From assembly GCA_019166125.1 (NCBI GenBank), contig JAHTBO010000012.1:1-56845 (forward strand): DNA of 56,845 nt, written 5' to 3'. Shown here piece after piece: positions 28,195 to 39,461 of the stretch. A program made the translations under genes and the position numbers. Positions within the stretch are counted from its first letter, which is position 1; every line of letters starts with the position of its first letter. The stretch is from Alcaligenaceae bacterium CGII-47 (GTDB taxonomy: Bacteria > Pseudomonadota > Gammaproteobacteria > Burkholderiales > Burkholderiaceae_B). The notes below the pieces were generated by a model. That model saw nothing but the letters and a program-made list of their open reading frames with translations. It was not told the origin of the DNA and did no database searches.

Positions 28195-29004
28195 CTATTG
28201 GCTCTCGACCACGGCATAGGCGGAATGATTGTGAATGGATTCGAAATTCTCGGCCTCTACCCTAAAGCGCGTCACACCCGGTACCCGATACAGATAGCCT
28301 GCCACATCACGCACCAGATCCTCGACGAACTTGGGGTTCTCGTAGGCGCGTTCCGTAACAAATTTCTCGTCAGCGCGTTTAAGCAGGCCCCACAGTTCAC
28401 AAGACGCTTGCTCTTCGATATGCTGGATGACCCCTTCCATATCAACCTGCGCAGCCGGCGCATAAGTCAACTCGGCAGAAATGTGCGAACGTTGATTATG
28501 CGCACCGTACTCGGAAATAGCCTTGGAGCACGGGCATAAGCTGGTTACCGGCACCTGAACGTATAGATTGAACTGAGCCGGCTCACCGCGACGTACGTGG
28601 GCACGCCAGCGAACCTGATAATCCATCAAGCTCTGCACACCCGAGACCGGCGCGGCCTTATTAATAAAGAATGGAAAGCTGGCGGAAACGTCGCCAGCGT
28701 CTGCCTGCAATAAATCCAGCATGCCCTGGGCCATCTGGCAAAATAGCGCTGGCCTCATGGGCGTACGACGGTATTGTTCGAGCAGGGCGACAAAACGCGA
28801 CATGTGCGTTCCCTTGGTGGCTGCCGACAGCGCCACGGTCATCTCCCATTGTGCGACCGTCGGAATCACGCCCGCCTGACCCGCCTCTAATAGCATCGGA
28901 TGGCGCACGTCACGCACGCCGACGCGCTGGATCGGAATCTGCCGGGTATCTGGACTACTTTGCACATCAGGCAAAGCCATGACCGGGTCCATCAAGGTGT
29001 TCAT
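28195..29004 (-). CDS. folE2: GTP cyclohydrolase FolE2
   Basis: Type IB GTP cyclohydrolase, making dihydroneopterin triphosphate from GTP for folate synthesis. The protein is about 269 residues. It contains [23 protein letters not shown] with the conserved metal-site cysteine, and FVEDLVRDV and [16 protein letters not shown] near the end. The ATG at 29004 overlaps the dxs stop (TGATG). No folE1 is seen here. FolE2 enzymes are often used when zinc is short, but no Zur site was recognised. Confidence 0.94.
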   Translation of the reverse strand: MNTLMDPVMALPDVQSSPDTRQIPIQRVGVRDVRHPMLLEAGQAGVIPTVAQWEMTVALSAATKGTHMSRFVALLEQYRRTPMRPALFCQMAQGMLDLLQADAGDVSASFPFFINKAAPVSGVQSLMDYQVRWRAHVRRGEPAQFNLYVQVPVTSLCPCSKAISEYGAHNQRSHISAELTYAPAAQVDMEGVIQHIEEQASCELWGLLKRADEKFVTERAYENPKFVEDLVRDVAGYLYRVPGVTRFRVEAENFESIHNHSAYAVVESQ

Positions 29005-30875
29005 CACTTAATCCCCGTAAAACGCTGACGCACGGCCGCCTCGATGCCGACTGCATCCAAGCCCAAATCAGAAAGTATGGATTTTTGATCGCCATGATCA
29101 ATGAATCTGTCAGGCAGGCCCAATTGCAAAACCGAGCACAAAATCCCTACCCGACTGAAATATTCTAGCACCGAGCTGCCCGCCCCACCCATGATCGCGG
29201 CCTCCTCGATCGTCACAAAGGCCTCATGCGTCTGGGCCAGCTCTGTGAGCAGGGCCTCATCCAACGGCTTGACAAAGCGCATGTCAACCAACGTTGCGTC
29301 GAGCGCATCGGCAGCCTGTGCCGCTGCTGGCAATAGCGTGCCGAACACGAGCAAAGCCAGGCGCGAGCCCTGACGGCGCACCACGCCTCGGCCAATCTCT
29401 AGTGTCTGCAAATCAGTGCCTTCCTGGGCGCCACTGCCTGCACCACGCGGATAGCGTACGGCGGCAGGGCCCGGATGCTGGTAGCAGGTGCTAAGCAACA
29501 AGCGCGCCTCGCACTCATCGGATGGGGTGGCAATCACCATATTCGGGATACAGCGCAAATACGCAATATCATAGTTACCCGCGTGCGTGGCACCATCCGC
29601 ACCGACAATACCCGCGCGATCCAGGGCCAGGGTGACGTCGAGGTTTTGCAGCGCGATATCATGAATCAACTGGTCATAGCCGCGTTGCAAAAAGGTTGAG
29701 TAGATCGCCACGACCGGCTTGACGCCCTCGCAGGCGAGGCCTGCGGCAAACGTCAAGGCATGCTGCTCGGCAATCCCCACATCAAAATAACGGTTTGGAA
29801 AACAACGTTCGAACTCGACCAAGCCGCTGCCCTCGCGCATGGCTGGCGTCACCCCGACCAGGCGCTCATCGGCACGCGCCTGATCACATAACCATTGACC
29901 AAATACCTGGGTGAAGGTTCGACGAGGTGCTGTCGCAGGCTTTTGAATGCCTACGCTTAAATCGAACTTGCCCGGGCCGTGATACAGCACCGGATCCGCC
30001 TCGGCAAGTTTATAGCCTTGTCCTTTTCTGGTGACCACGTGCAGAAACTGCAGGCCCCCTAAGGCACGCAGGTTTTCGAGGGTCGGCACCAGCACATCCA
30101 GATCATGTCCATCAATCGGGCCAACATAATTAAAGCCCAACTCTTCAAAAAGCGTGGCGGGCGATACCATGCCCTTAGCGTGCCCTTCGAGCTTGCGGGC
30201 GAGCTCTAGCACGGGGGGGACGTGCTGCAAGACAGCGCGGCTGATGTCCTTGGCGCGCGCATAGAATTGCCCCGAGAGCAGCCGCGCAAAATAATAATTC
30301 AGTGCGCCCACCGGCGGCGAGATCGACATATCGTTGTCGTTCAGAATGACCAGCATATTCACGTCAGGCGTAACGCCTGCGTTATTCAAGGCCTCAAAGG
30401 CCATGCCAGCGGTCATCGCGCCATCGCCAATTACCGCAATATGCTGGCGTGCAATCCCTGCGTTACGCGAGGCCACCGCCATCCCCAGCGCTGCCGAGAT
30501 TGATGTCGAGGAGTGCGCCGTACCAAACGCGTCGTATTCAGACTCGGTGCGCCGTGGAAAACCAGAGATCCCGCCATGCTGACGCAGGCCCGCCATCTGG
30601 TCGCGCCGCCCGGTCAGAATTTTATGGGCATAGGACTGATGCCCCACATCCCAGATCAGTCGATCATGGGGGGTATTAAAAACATGATGCAATGCCAGCG
30701 TCAGCTCGATGGTGCCAAGATTCGAAGATAAATGCCCGCCTGTCTGCGACACCGATTCCAGGATAAATGCACGCAACTGCCCCGCCACATCCTTGAGCTC
30801 ACGCCGACTGAGCGCTCGCACCTGAGCGGGAGAGTCGATCTGCTCGAGCGAAACCTGGGTCAATCCATCAGACAT
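29004..30875 (-). CDS. dxs: 1-deoxy-D-xylulose-5-phosphate synthase
   Basis: Thiamine-diphosphate enzyme that makes DXP from pyruvate and glyceraldehyde-3-phosphate, the entry to the MEP isoprenoid pathway and to PLP synthesis. The 623-residue protein has the N-terminal [17 protein letters not shown], the ThDP/Mg motif [18 protein letters not shown], the transketolase-type [15 protein letters not shown] and the C-terminal [11 protein letters not shown]. The start at 30875 ([14 protein letters not shown]) is chosen over 30950. It forms a cluster with ispA and xseB upstream and folE2 downstream. Confidence 0.96.
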   Translation of the reverse strand: MSDGLTQVSLEQIDSPAQVRALSRRELKDVAGQLRAFILESVSQTGGHLSSNLGTIELTLALHHVFNTPHDRLIWDVGHQSYAHKILTGRRDQMAGLRQHGGISGFPRRTESEYDAFGTAHSSTSISAALGMAVASRNAGIARQHIAVIGDGAMTAGMAFEALNNAGVTPDVNMLVILNDNDMSISPPVGALNYYFARLLSGQFYARAKDISRAVLQHVPPVLELARKLEGHAKGMVSPATLFEELGFNYVGPIDGHDLDVLVPTLENLRALGGLQFLHVVTRKGQGYKLAEADPVLYHGPGKFDLSVGIQKPATAPRRTFTQVFGQWLCDQARADERLVGVTPAMREGSGLVEFERCFPNRYFDVGIAEQHALTFAAGLACEGVKPVVAIYSTFLQRGYDQLIHDIALQNLDVTLALDRAGIVGADGATHAGNYDIAYLRCIPNMVIATPSDECEARLLLSTCYQHPGPAAVRYPRGAGSGAQEGTDLQTLEIGRGVVRRQGSRLALLVFGTLLPAAAQAADALDATLVDMRFVKPLDEALLTELAQTHEAFVTIEEAAIMGGAGSSVLEYFSRVGILCSVLQLGLPDRFIDHGDQKSILSDLGLDAVGIEAAVRQRFTGIK

Positions 30876-30901
30876 TATTACATCCACACCATGCGCACCG
30901 A

Positions 30902-31816
30902 CTAGTGATTGCGACCGACGATAAAGTCGGCAATTCCGCCCAGACGACACGCTGTGGGCCCGAGCGGGCGTAAGGCTTCATGCGCCTGCTCACGTAGCGA
31001 GGCCAGCAATTCACGAGAGCCCGTCAACCCCATCACCGACACATAGGTTGGTTTGTCGCTGGCAGCATCCTTGCCAACGGTCTTACCGAGCGTCACCGTA
31101 TCTGAGGTCACATCCAAAATATCATCCACCACCTGAAAAGCCAGACCTACTGCAGCCGCGTAGGCCTCCAGGCCCTCACGCACGGCAGAGCCCGCGCCAG
31201 CTACGATACCGCCCAGCAATACGCTGGCCTCGAGCATGGCGCCGGTCTTCATGCGATGCATCTGCTGGAGCGCTTCGGATTGCAACACCTGTCCGACGCT
31301 ATCACAATCAATTGCCTGGCCGCCCGCCATACCAAAACTACCCGCCGAACGGGCGAGTAATTGTACTGCCTGAACGATCAGGGCTGGTGCAACCGGCATC
31401 TGTGCCAGCAACTCGAAGGCCAAGGGCTGCAAAGCATCCCCCGCGAGCATTGCCGTCGCCTCGTTGAATCGACGATGCACCGTCGGGCGCCCACGGCGCA
31501 GATCATCATCATCCATGCAGGGCAAGTCATCATGCACCAAAGAGTAAGCATGGATCATTTCCACCGCCGCTGCCGCGTAGTCCAGGCCCTCGCGTTGCGC
31601 GCTTGCTGCTGATCCCGCCTCTAGGCTCGCCTCACCCGCCGCATAAACCAATGCCGCGCGCACACGCTTACCTGGCCCGAGCACCGCATAGCGCATCGCC
31701 TCGTGCAAGCGTTGATGTCCTTCGTCCACAGCAGGCAAAAATTCATCCAGTACCGCCGTTGTATGGGCCACGGTGCTCTGGAACCATTCATCAAAATCAA
31801 GCTGGGCCGTGCTCAT
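30902..31816 (-). CDS. ispA: Farnesyl diphosphate synthase IspA
   Basis: Condenses IPP with DMAPP and GPP to give farnesyl diphosphate. The 304-residue trans-prenyltransferase has the first Asp-rich motif ([19 protein letters not shown]), [14 protein letters not shown] and the second motif ([12 protein letters not shown]). FPP made here is the substrate of HpnD in this window. It overlaps xseB by 4 nt and is followed by dxs after 26 bp, the common xseB-ispA-dxs order. Confidence 0.96.
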   Translation of the reverse strand: MSTAQLDFDEWFQSTVAHTTAVLDEFLPAVDEGHQRLHEAMRYAVLGPGKRVRAALVYAAGEASLEAGSAASAQREGLDYAAAAVEMIHAYSLVHDDLPCMDDDDLRRGRPTVHRRFNEATAMLAGDALQPLAFELLAQMPVAPALIVQAVQLLARSAGSFGMAGGQAIDCDSVGQVLQSEALQQMHRMKTGAMLEASVLLGGIVAGAGSAVREGLEAYAAAVGLAFQVVDDILDVTSDTVTLGKTVGKDAASDKPTYVSVMGLTGSRELLASLREQAHEALRPLGPTACRLGGIADFIVGRNH

Positions 31817-32094
31817 GGCTCGTCGTCGCCCACAGCGTCGACAAAAGGCTTAAGCAGATTCCCCTGCAAGACACTTACCTGATGCTCAGCGGCATCCAGA
31901 CGCTGCTGGCACACTCGCGCCAGCGCCGCGCCGCGCTCATAGGCGGCGATCGACTCGTCTAGCCCGAGCTCGCCCCCTTCCATGCGCTCGACCAGGGCTT
32001 CGAGCTGGGCAAGTGCCGCCTCGAAGCCTTCGGGCAACGCGTCGTTCACAGAAGTCTGCCCGGAATCCACCGGCGCGGGATGCTTATCGGCCAT
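31813..32094 (-). CDS. xseB: Exodeoxyribonuclease VII small subunit
   Basis: Small helical subunit of ExoVII, 93 residues, with the conserved FEAALAQLEALVERMEGGELGLDESIAAYERGAAL segment. It binds the XseA large subunit, which is not in the window. First gene of xseB-ispA-dxs-folE2; the promoter should lie in the 49 bp before it. Confidence 0.95.
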   Translation of the reverse strand: MADKHPAPVDSGQTSVNDALPEGFEAALAQLEALVERMEGGELGLDESIAAYERGAALARVCQQRLDAAEHQVSVLQGNLLKPFVDAVGDDEP

Positions 32095-32143
32095 ATTTAT
32101 AGATTACATAAAATGCTTTGATGCTGAATTGTACGGGAAGTGC

Positions 32144-33019
32144 TCAGTGCACTGCGTCGCCTGTTGCGACGGGACGGGATGGATCACTACACCACTCGCT
32201 CCATGATCCGGGATACAAGGCCGTCCCATGCAGACCGGCCAGCTCCATGGCGAACAAATTATGACAAGCCGTAATGCCTGATCCGCACTGATGCACCACA
32301 CCCGCGTCAATACGCGAGCCAAGCACGGCCAGGAATTCCTCACGAAGCACCTGGGCTGGCTTAAACCGGCCATCAGCCTGAACATTGCACTGAAAAGGTC
32401 GATTAAGCGCCCCCGGAATATGCCCCGCTACCGGATCAATAGGTTCCACTGTTCCGTTATAGCGCTGCACCGCGCGCGCATCAAGCACAGTAAAGCCCGC
32501 TTGATCTAAATTATCCAGGACAGCCTGCGCATCGACGACTGGCATCATCGGTGAACCCGTGGGCACCGTGCCCTGCGCCCTCTGTCTTTTGCTTGGTGCC
32601 GGCTCAGGCTGCCCCGACTCGGACTCACCACCCGCATCAAGCCAGGCCTGCCAGCCGCCATCGAGCACACTGACCTGCTCATGCCCGATCCAGCGCAACA
32701 TCCACCACAGATGGGCGGCGAACATGCTATCGCCCGCATCATAGACAACAACCTGCACACCTGGCGCGAGGCCGTGGGCGTGCATCAACGCAGCAAAATC
32801 ATTACGGTCGGGCAGCGGGTGACGGCCATTACGACCCGTACACGCCGCACTCAACTGCGTTTCGTTATCCAAATACAGTGCCCCAGGAATGTGCCCCACC
32901 AGATAAGCGCGGCGGCCAGCCTGAAGATCACCCAGATCATGCCTAACGTCAAACACCAGGTAGTTGTGCTGTGCCAAGTCGCGACGTAAGGCCTGCGCCT
33001 GGATCAATAATTCTGCCAT
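32144..33019 (-). CDS. sseA: 3-mercaptopyruvate/thiosulfate sulfurtransferase
   Basis: Two-domain rhodanese of 291 residues. The N-terminal inactive repeat (YLVFDVRHDLGD, GHIPGALYLD) is followed by the catalytic repeat with the active-site loop HQCGSGITACHN, a CGSG(I/V)TA loop typical of mercaptopyruvate sulfurtransferases rather than thiosulfate enzymes. It lies 14 bp from the DMT permease on the same strand. Confidence 0.9.
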   Translation of the reverse strand: MAELLIQAQALRRDLAQHNYLVFDVRHDLGDLQAGRRAYLVGHIPGALYLDNETQLSAACTGRNGRHPLPDRNDFAALMHAHGLAPGVQVVVYDAGDSMFAAHLWWMLRWIGHEQVSVLDGGWQAWLDAGGESESGQPEPAPSKRQRAQGTVPTGSPMMPVVDAQAVLDNLDQAGFTVLDARAVQRYNGTVEPIDPVAGHIPGALNRPFQCNVQADGRFKPAQVLREEFLAVLGSRIDAGVVHQCGSGITACHNLFAMELAGLHGTALYPGSWSEWCSDPSRPVATGDAVH

Positions 33020-33033
33020 GACATTCCTCTTTG

Positions 33034-33927
33034 CTAAGTCGTGTTTGTAACTTTTTCCGACGATGTCTTGCCGTGCAGAACACGATCCTCAGTGTAAGTA
33101 CGCCAGATCGACAATAGTCCCGAGGCAATAATCAGGCCCATGCCGCCCCAGGCCAGCATCGCAGGGCGATCATTCCAGAATACCACCCCGAGCAAGGCCG
33201 CAAAAATTATCGTAGCGTATTGCAAGGCTGCCGTGAGCAGCGTGGAACCCAGACCAAAGGCCCGGGTCATGGCAAGCTGCCCGACCAGACCCGCACACCC
33301 GACGCCAGTCAGTGTCAGAATCGCCAGCGGGTCGACGGTATGCCACCCCATCACACCCAAGCCCACAACACCACTGATACACGCACCCACCGAGAACAAC
33401 AGAACCGTTCGCCACTCGGCCTCGCCGATACGACCTAACTGGCGGATCTGCATCATGGCTATCGCAGATAACGCCCCCGCCCCCAGCCCTACCAAAGCCG
33501 CGAGCCATTGATCATGCGCGATACTGGGACGTAGCACGCCCAGCACACCGAGAAAGCCCGCTAATACAGCAATAATTCGCACCGGATCGCGTTGCGTCCC
33601 ACCCCACACTAACATCCAGCCGGCAATGAACAGGGGCGCCGTGTAGTTCAAGCTGACTGCCGTGGGCAAGGGCAGATTAGAGAGCGCATAAAAACCCAGC
33701 CACATGGACAAGATCCCGCTTACATTGCGCCAGATATGCAACGACCATTTCGTCGGTCGTAACGTGCGGTGCGTCGCACGCGCCCAAAAAAACAGCAAAA
33801 TGACTGACGGCGCACTACGAAACACGATAATTTCAGGCAACTCCGCCCCTAAATCTGCGGCAACCTTAATAAAAGCGCTCATTACGGCAAACATGGCGCA
33901 CGCCAACAACATCCATAGTGACTGCAT
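33034..33927 (-). CDS. EamA-family DMT transporter
   Basis: Inner-membrane protein of the drug/metabolite transporter superfamily with two EamA halves and about ten hydrophobic segments; 297 residues from the ATG at 33927 ([19 protein letters not shown]). The open frame extends 84 codons upstream but that part lacks membrane character and overlaps the htpX promoter region. Substrate unknown. Divergent from htpX, with a 132-bp intergenic region. Confidence 0.88.
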   Translation of the reverse strand: MQSLWMLLACAMFAVMSAFIKVAADLGAELPEIIVFRSAPSVILLFFWARATHRTLRPTKWSLHIWRNVSGILSMWLGFYALSNLPLPTAVSLNYTAPLFIAGWMLVWGGTQRDPVRIIAVLAGFLGVLGVLRPSIAHDQWLAALVGLGAGALSAIAMMQIRQLGRIGEAEWRTVLLFSVGACISGVVGLGVMGWHTVDPLAILTLTGVGCAGLVGQLAMTRAFGLGSTLLTAALQYATIIFAALLGVVFWNDRPAMLAWGGMGLIIASGLLSIWRTYTEDRVLHGKTSSEKVTNTT

Positions 33928-34059
33928 CGCTGTAGCCCGCGCGAAATTGCTGATAAGGACGATACTATACTCTTCATGCAGGCCTTTAAATCTGCGCAAA
34001 CGACACAATCTGTCTGTGCTACCACCCCACAAAAACATTCTCCTCAGGATCCCCCTTCC

Positions 34060-34938
34060 ATGAAAAGAATTTTCCTGTTTCTGGTCACCAATATGGCCGT
34101 CATGCTGGTGCTCAGCCTGTCCATGAACCTGCTGGGCGTCGGACGCTACCTTACGGCCAGTGGCATCGATCCCGTCCAACTCCTGATCTTTTCGGGCATG
34201 ATTGGTTTTATCGGCGCCTTTATCTCGCTACTGACGAGCAAATGGATCGCCAAAAAGAGCACGGGCGCCCATGTCATTAATCCCGACGCCCCTGCCAATG
34301 CACGCGAGCGCTGGTTACTCGACACCGTTCATCAGCTCGCTGATCGCGCCGGAATTGGTCGGCCCGAAGTCGCCATCTACGAGGGCGCACCCAATGCCTT
34401 TGCGACGGGGGCTTTTCGCAATGACGCACTGGTCGCCGTCTCGACCGGGCTATTGCAGGGCATGACCGAAGAGGAGGTCAGCGCCGTGCTGGGCCACGAG
34501 GTCTCGCATATTGCCAATGGCGATATGGTGACCCTCACGCTGGTACAAGGCGTGGTCAACACTTTTGTTATTTTTCTCTCGCGCCTGGTGGGCTATTTCA
34601 TTGACCGTGTCGTCCTTAAGAACGAGCGCGATGTCGGGATAGGCTATTACGCCAGCGTTCTAGTGTGCGAGATCATATTCGGCGTCCTGGCGTCTATTAT
34701 TGTGGCCTGGTTTTCGCGGCGCCGTGAATTCCGTGCTGATGCAGGCTCCGCCTATTTGCTGGGCGCACGCGACCCGATGATCCACGCCCTCGCACGACTG
34801 GGTGGCATGACACCGGGTGATCTGCCCAAATCGTTCCAGGCATCGGGCATTGCCAGCGGGGCCGTCCAGGCTCTATTTGCCTCGCACCCGCCTATTGAGG
34901 CACGCATCCAGGCCCTCAGGGACCTCAAACAGCAATAA
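34060..34938 (+). CDS. htpX: Membrane metalloprotease HtpX
   Basis: Zinc endoprotease of the inner membrane, involved in quality control of membrane proteins. The 292-residue protein has two N-terminal membrane segments ([38 protein letters not shown]), the Zn motif HEVSH at residues 146-150, two further segments and the third ligand region [12 protein letters not shown]. The start [12 protein letters not shown] at 34060 matches the family, so the frame from 33976 is shortened. Confidence 0.95.
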   Translation: MKRIFLFLVTNMAVMLVLSLSMNLLGVGRYLTASGIDPVQLLIFSGMIGFIGAFISLLTSKWIAKKSTGAHVINPDAPANARERWLLDTVHQLADRAGIGRPEVAIYEGAPNAFATGAFRNDALVAVSTGLLQGMTEEEVSAVLGHEVSHIANGDMVTLTLVQGVVNTFVIFLSRLVGYFIDRVVLKNERDVGIGYYASVLVCEIIFGVLASIIVAWFSRRREFRADAGSAYLLGARDPMIHALARLGGMTPGDLPKSFQASGIASGAVQALFASHPPIEARIQALRDLKQQ

Positions 34939-34967
34939 GCTGTAAGCTGACGATCCATCATCCAGCC

Positions 34968-36629
34968 ATGAACGAGATCCTGGTCATCCTCAGTTTTGCC
35001 GGCTATGTCGCCCTGTTGCTCTGGGGGGTTCATATGGTTCAAACTGGCGTACAACGCGCCTTTGGCAAAGCCTTAGGTCTGTGGATGGGGCGGGCGCTTG
35101 GCGGGCGCTCGCGTGCTTTTTTTACCGGGTTGGGCATCACTGCCGCGATTCAGAGCAGTACCGCAACCGGGCTGATGATCACCGGCTTTGCCGCCGGCGG
35201 CACGGTCGCGTTGATCCCCGGGCTGGCCGCCATGCTGGGCGCCAATGTCGGTACCACGCTGATCGTCCAGGTCCTGTCTTTTAACCTGGCCGCCCTGGCA
35301 CCCGTATTTATCCTGGTGGGCGTGTGGATGTTCAGGCACTATGCCCCCGGCCGTGCGCGCGACCTGGGGCGCATGTTTATTGGCCTGGGTTTGCTTCTGC
35401 TTGCCTTACACGAACTTGTTTCAATCTTTGAACCGATTCAGCATGCGCAGTTGCTGGAGACCGCACTTGGCGCCCTGGCCAACACCTCGGTCATCGCCCT
35501 GATCCTCAGCGCGCTACTCACCTGGGCCTCGCACTCCAGCGTCGCCGTCGTCGTGCTTATCATGTCGCTCGCGCATCACGGATTGGTCAGCCCCAGCCTC
35601 GCCTACGCCCTGGTGCTCGGTGCCAATCTGGGTACCGCGATCAATCCGGTACTGGAAGGCGTACACGATCTGGATCCCGCCTCTCGGCGCCTACCCATCG
35701 GCAATCTGGGTACGCGGGTGATAGGCTGCCTGCTGGGCCTGGCTGTATTACCCTGGATTGCCCCGGCGATGGATCTGATTACCAATGATCCCTCACGTGC
35801 CGTGGCCAATTTTCATACGCTATTCAATATCCTGATTGCGCTCGGATTCCTGCCCGCGCTCAGGCCCTATGCCAGACTGCTCACACGTCTGCTGCCCAAG
35901 CAGTCCGATCCCAACGACCCCGCCCGCCCAATGTATCTGGATGACTCGGCACGCGAAGTACCCGCTGTCGCGCTCGGCAACGCCGCACGCGAGGCATTAC
36001 GGCTCACTGATTTGCTGCAGGCGATGCTGCAAAACGCGCAACGCGCCCTGCTGCATGAGGACAACCGCGTCATGATCCAGGCCCGTTATCTGAACACAGC
36101 CATCAGCCGTCTGGATCAAGCCATTACCGCCTATCTGGCCACCCTGGATCAAGAGACACTGAGCGGGGACGACCAGCAGCGCCTAAACGAGATCCTGGCG
36201 TTTTCATCCAATATCGCGAACGCAGCCAGCATGACGCACATGGGCCTGCTCGGCCATGCCAGTCATTTGTATAAGAAGAACTGGGTGCTGGATGCCGAGC
36301 AGCGCACGCAAATCCAGGCTGTACTCGTGCGTGTCATCCGTAATCTACGTCAAGCAGCGGCACTGTTCGTCTCGGAAGATCGCAATACCGCTCGTGATCT
36401 GGCCTACGAAAAGGATCACTTTCGGGGGCTAGAGGCGCAGGCCACGGAACGCCACCTCGGGAAGATCAAGGCGGGGGAACTGGATAGTGCAGATATGGGT
36501 ACGTTCTATCTTGAGATCCTTAGGGATGCGACGAGCGTTAATTCGTATTTGGTTAACGCCTCGGCGTATCCGATTCTGGCTAAGTATGGGGAGTTGTTGC
36601 CTAATCGGTTGCGGGAGCCGGGGTCGTGA
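34968..36629 (+). CDS. Na/Pi cotransporter family protein
   Basis: Sodium-phosphate symporter family (NptA/YjbB type), 553 residues. The N-terminal two-thirds has eight or more membrane segments with the duplicated QSSTATGLMI-type repeat (IQSSTATGLMITGF and WASHSSVAVVVLIMSLA). The C-terminal 200 residues are a cytosolic PhoU-like helical domain. It follows htpX by 29 bp and may share its transcript. It could import or export phosphate. phoU lies elsewhere in the window. Confidence 0.9.
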   Translation: MNEILVILSFAGYVALLLWGVHMVQTGVQRAFGKALGLWMGRALGGRSRAFFTGLGITAAIQSSTATGLMITGFAAGGTVALIPGLAAMLGANVGTTLIVQVLSFNLAALAPVFILVGVWMFRHYAPGRARDLGRMFIGLGLLLLALHELVSIFEPIQHAQLLETALGALANTSVIALILSALLTWASHSSVAVVVLIMSLAHHGLVSPSLAYALVLGANLGTAINPVLEGVHDLDPASRRLPIGNLGTRVIGCLLGLAVLPWIAPAMDLITNDPSRAVANFHTLFNILIALGFLPALRPYARLLTRLLPKQSDPNDPARPMYLDDSAREVPAVALGNAAREALRLTDLLQAMLQNAQRALLHEDNRVMIQARYLNTAISRLDQAITAYLATLDQETLSGDDQQRLNEILAFSSNIANAASMTHMGLLGHASHLYKKNWVLDAEQRTQIQAVLVRVIRNLRQAAALFVSEDRNTARDLAYEKDHFRGLEAQATERHLGKIKAGELDSADMGTFYLEILRDATSVNSYLVNASAYPILAKYGELLPNRLREPGS

Positions 36630-36706
36630 TGATGCAGATCGCTGCTGGGATTTGAAGATGCAGCACGCCGCTGTGGGGTGATACCCGCTTGGGCTTGGTT
36701 GGGCGG

Positions 36707-36723
36707 GTCCGTCTACGACGGAC
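36707..36723. other. Hairpin in the convergent gap between the Na/Pi gene and polA
   Basis: A perfect 7-bp stem, GTCCGTC and GACGGAC around TAC, lies in the 114-bp gap between two convergent genes. There is no T-tract on either side, so it is only a weak candidate terminator. Confidence 0.35.
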
Positions 36724-36743
36724 TGCCCTCATGAATCACGTCC

Positions 36744-39461
36744 TCAATGCGCCTCCCCCCAGTTGTCTCCCACGCCAACTTCGGCCACCAGAGGAACCGC
36801 TAACTCGGCCACGCCACACATTAGCTCTGGCACCCGCACACGCAGCAGCTCGATCTCGTCACGCGGTACATCAAAGACCAATTCGTCATGTACCTGCATG
36901 ACCATCAGACTGCGTAAACCCTCGTCACGCAGCCAGTTCTGGACTGCCACCATCGCGAATTTAATCAGATCGGCGGCTGTGCCCTGCATCGGTGCGTTGA
37001 TTGCGGCGCGCTCGGCGGCGGCGACACGTGGTCCCTTGGCGCCGCTCAGTTCGGGGAAATGCAGGCGACGTCCAAACACGGTTTCGACATAGCCCTGCTC
37101 GCGCGCCTGGACCCGGATACGGGCCATATAGTCTGCCACGCCGGGATAGCGCATGAAATAGCGATCGATGTAGGACTTGGCGGCGGCACGCGTGATCCCC
37201 AGATTTGCAGCCAGGCCGAACTCGCCCATGCCGTATATCAAGCCAAAATTAATCGCCTTGGCCGCACGCCGTTGCTCTGCAGTGACCGCCTCGAGGGCGG
37301 TGCCAAATACCTCGGCAGCGGTCGCACGGTGAATGTCCCGTCCATCGGCAAAAGCCTGACGCAAATTTTTGTCGCCCGACACATGGGCCATTACGCGCAA
37401 CTCGATTTGCGAATAGTCGGCAGAGAGGATTTGTCCCAGACTCGACACGAACGCTGCCCGCACGCGTCGCCCCTCGGCGGTACGCACCGGAATGTTTTGC
37501 AAATTGGGGTCTGAAGAGGCCAGACGTCCTGTGATCACCGCTGCCTGTGCGTAACGCGTATGCACGCGCCCGGTTCGCGGGTCGATCATCTTGGGGAGCT
37601 TGTCCGTATAGGTGGACTTTAGCTTCGTGATCCCTCGGTATTCAAGCAATAGACGGGGCAGCGGATAATCTGCAGCCAGGCGGCTGAGTACGTCCTCATC
37701 GGTCGAGGGCGCCCCGCCAGCCGTTTTGCGCAGCACGGGTAGCTGCATTTGACCAAACAGGATCTCGCCCAATTGCTTAGGTGAATTCAAATTAAACGGC
37801 TGGCCCGCCAGCTCATGCACTTGATGCTCTAAGGACAGCATCTGCTCGCCCAGCTCTTTGCTTTGCGTCGCGAGCGTCGCCGCATCAATGGCCACCCCAT
37901 TGCGCTCGATCACGGTCAGAACCTCAGAAGCCTGGATTTCTAGCTGATAGATACGCAACAAGCCTGGTTCAGCTGCTACCTTGGGGTAGAGCACGCCATG
38001 CAGTTGCAAGGTGAAGTCCGCATCCTCACTGGCGTAGAACGCTGCGGTATCGAGGTCCACCTCATCAAAACCGATCTGCTTGGCACCCTTGCCACAGAGG
38101 TCCTCGTAGGTCTTGCCCACACGGCCCAACCATCGTATGCCCAGATCCTGCAGATTAACGCGTCGATGCGATTCCAACACATAGGCCTGCAGCATGGTGT
38201 CGTGCACGATCCCGCGTAGCGCTACCCCCTCGTTTGCCAGCACATGCGCGTCGTACTTGGCATGATGCAAGAGCTTAGGCGCGCCCGCATCCTCTAGCCA
38301 GGGGCGCAGGCATTCGAGCACCTGGGTGCGGTCCAGTTGATGCGGCACATCGGGCCCCCGATGGGCAACAGGGATATAACAGGCCAGGCCAGGCTCGACC
38401 GCCAGCGACAAGCCCACCAGACGGGCCACCATGGGATCAATGGATGTGGTCTCGGTATCCAGTGCGGTGAGCGGCGCGTCACGGATACGTGCGAGCCACT
38501 GCTCGAGGTGCGCCATATCGACCACGGTTTCATAACGCGTCTGGACCGGCGCAGCCGGCACCGACGCCTGTACACGCGAATCTTGTGCAGGCACTCGGTC
38601 GGCCTCACCCGTCAATTCACGCAACCAGGCGCGAAAGCCATAGTCCTCGTAGATTGTCTGTAGCGCCTCGCGGTCCGGTGCGCTAAACGCCATCGCATCG
38701 AGCTCGCATTCAGGCGGCAGGTCACAATCCAGCCGGATCGTCAGCAACTCACGTGTGAGCGGAAAATTCGGAATGGCGGCACGCAAGTTCGTACCAGCCA
38801 CCCCCTTGACCTCATCAGCATGGGCGATCAGTTCATCAATACTGTCGTATTGCGTCAACCATTTTGCTGCGGTCTTGGGGCCGACCTTATCAACGCCTGG
38901 CACATTATCGACCGTGTCCCCGGTGAGCATCAGGTAATCCACAATCTGCTCGGGGCGCACGCCGAACTTAAGCATCACGCCATCCGCATCCTGCACCTCG
39001 CCCGTCATGGTGTTGATCAGCGTGACATGATCGTCGACCAATTGGGCCAAATCCTTATCGCCCGTCGAAATAATGGTATAAACCTGGCTGGACGTCGCAC
39101 GCCGTGCGAGGGTACCGATCACATCATCAGCCTCGATACCGGGGTGGACAATGACCGGCCAACCCATCGCCGCGACGGCCCGATGAATCGGTTCGATCTG
39201 CGCGGCCAGGTCCTCGGGCATAGACGGACGATTCGCTTTGTACTCGGGATAAAGATCCTCGCGAAACGTCGTACCGCGCGCATCGAACACACAGGCACCA
39301 TAATCCGCCTCCTTGTAATCCTGCATCAGCCTCCTTAACATGGAGATGACACCGTAGAGCGCGCCCGTCGGCTCTCCACGCGCATTTCGCAGATCAGGCA
39401 TCGCATGATAAGCACGATACAAATAACTCGACCCATCCACCAGCAACAAGGTTTTTTTCAT
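36744..39461 (-). CDS. polA: DNA polymerase I
   Basis: Three-domain Pol I of 905 residues. The N-terminal 5' nuclease domain starts MKKTLLLVDGSSYLYRAYHAMPDLRN; the 3'-5' exonuclease domain keeps the metal motif TALDTETTSID; the polymerase domain has DYSQIELRVMAH (motif A), RRAAKAINFGLIYGMG (motif B) and MQVHDELVFDV (motif C). All three activities should be present. The ATG at 39461 overlaps the divergent LOG gene start. It is convergent with the Na/Pi gene. Confidence 0.97.
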   Translation of the reverse strand: MKKTLLLVDGSSYLYRAYHAMPDLRNARGEPTGALYGVISMLRRLMQDYKEADYGACVFDARGTTFREDLYPEYKANRPSMPEDLAAQIEPIHRAVAAMGWPVIVHPGIEADDVIGTLARRATSSQVYTIISTGDKDLAQLVDDHVTLINTMTGEVQDADGVMLKFGVRPEQIVDYLMLTGDTVDNVPGVDKVGPKTAAKWLTQYDSIDELIAHADEVKGVAGTNLRAAIPNFPLTRELLTIRLDCDLPPECELDAMAFSAPDREALQTIYEDYGFRAWLRELTGEADRVPAQDSRVQASVPAAPVQTRYETVVDMAHLEQWLARIRDAPLTALDTETTSIDPMVARLVGLSLAVEPGLACYIPVAHRGPDVPHQLDRTQVLECLRPWLEDAGAPKLLHHAKYDAHVLANEGVALRGIVHDTMLQAYVLESHRRVNLQDLGIRWLGRVGKTYEDLCGKGAKQIGFDEVDLDTAAFYASEDADFTLQLHGVLYPKVAAEPGLLRIYQLEIQASEVLTVIERNGVAIDAATLATQSKELGEQMLSLEHQVHELAGQPFNLNSPKQLGEILFGQMQLPVLRKTAGGAPSTDEDVLSRLAADYPLPRLLLEYRGITKLKSTYTDKLPKMIDPRTGRVHTRYAQAAVITGRLASSDPNLQNIPVRTAEGRRVRAAFVSSLGQILSADYSQIELRVMAHVSGDKNLRQAFADGRDIHRATAAEVFGTALEAVTAEQRRAAKAINFGLIYGMGEFGLAANLGITRAAAKSYIDRYFMRYPGVADYMARIRVQAREQGYVETVFGRRLHFPELSGAKGPRVAAAERAAINAPMQGTAADLIKFAMVAVQNWLRDEGLRSLMVMQVHDELVFDVPRDEIELLRVRVPELMCGVAELAVPLVAEVGVGDNWGEAH

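Noticed and set aside
36707-36723. Hairpin as a bidirectional terminator
   Set aside because: The stem is perfect but there is no T-tract on either strand, so it is listed only as a weak structure.
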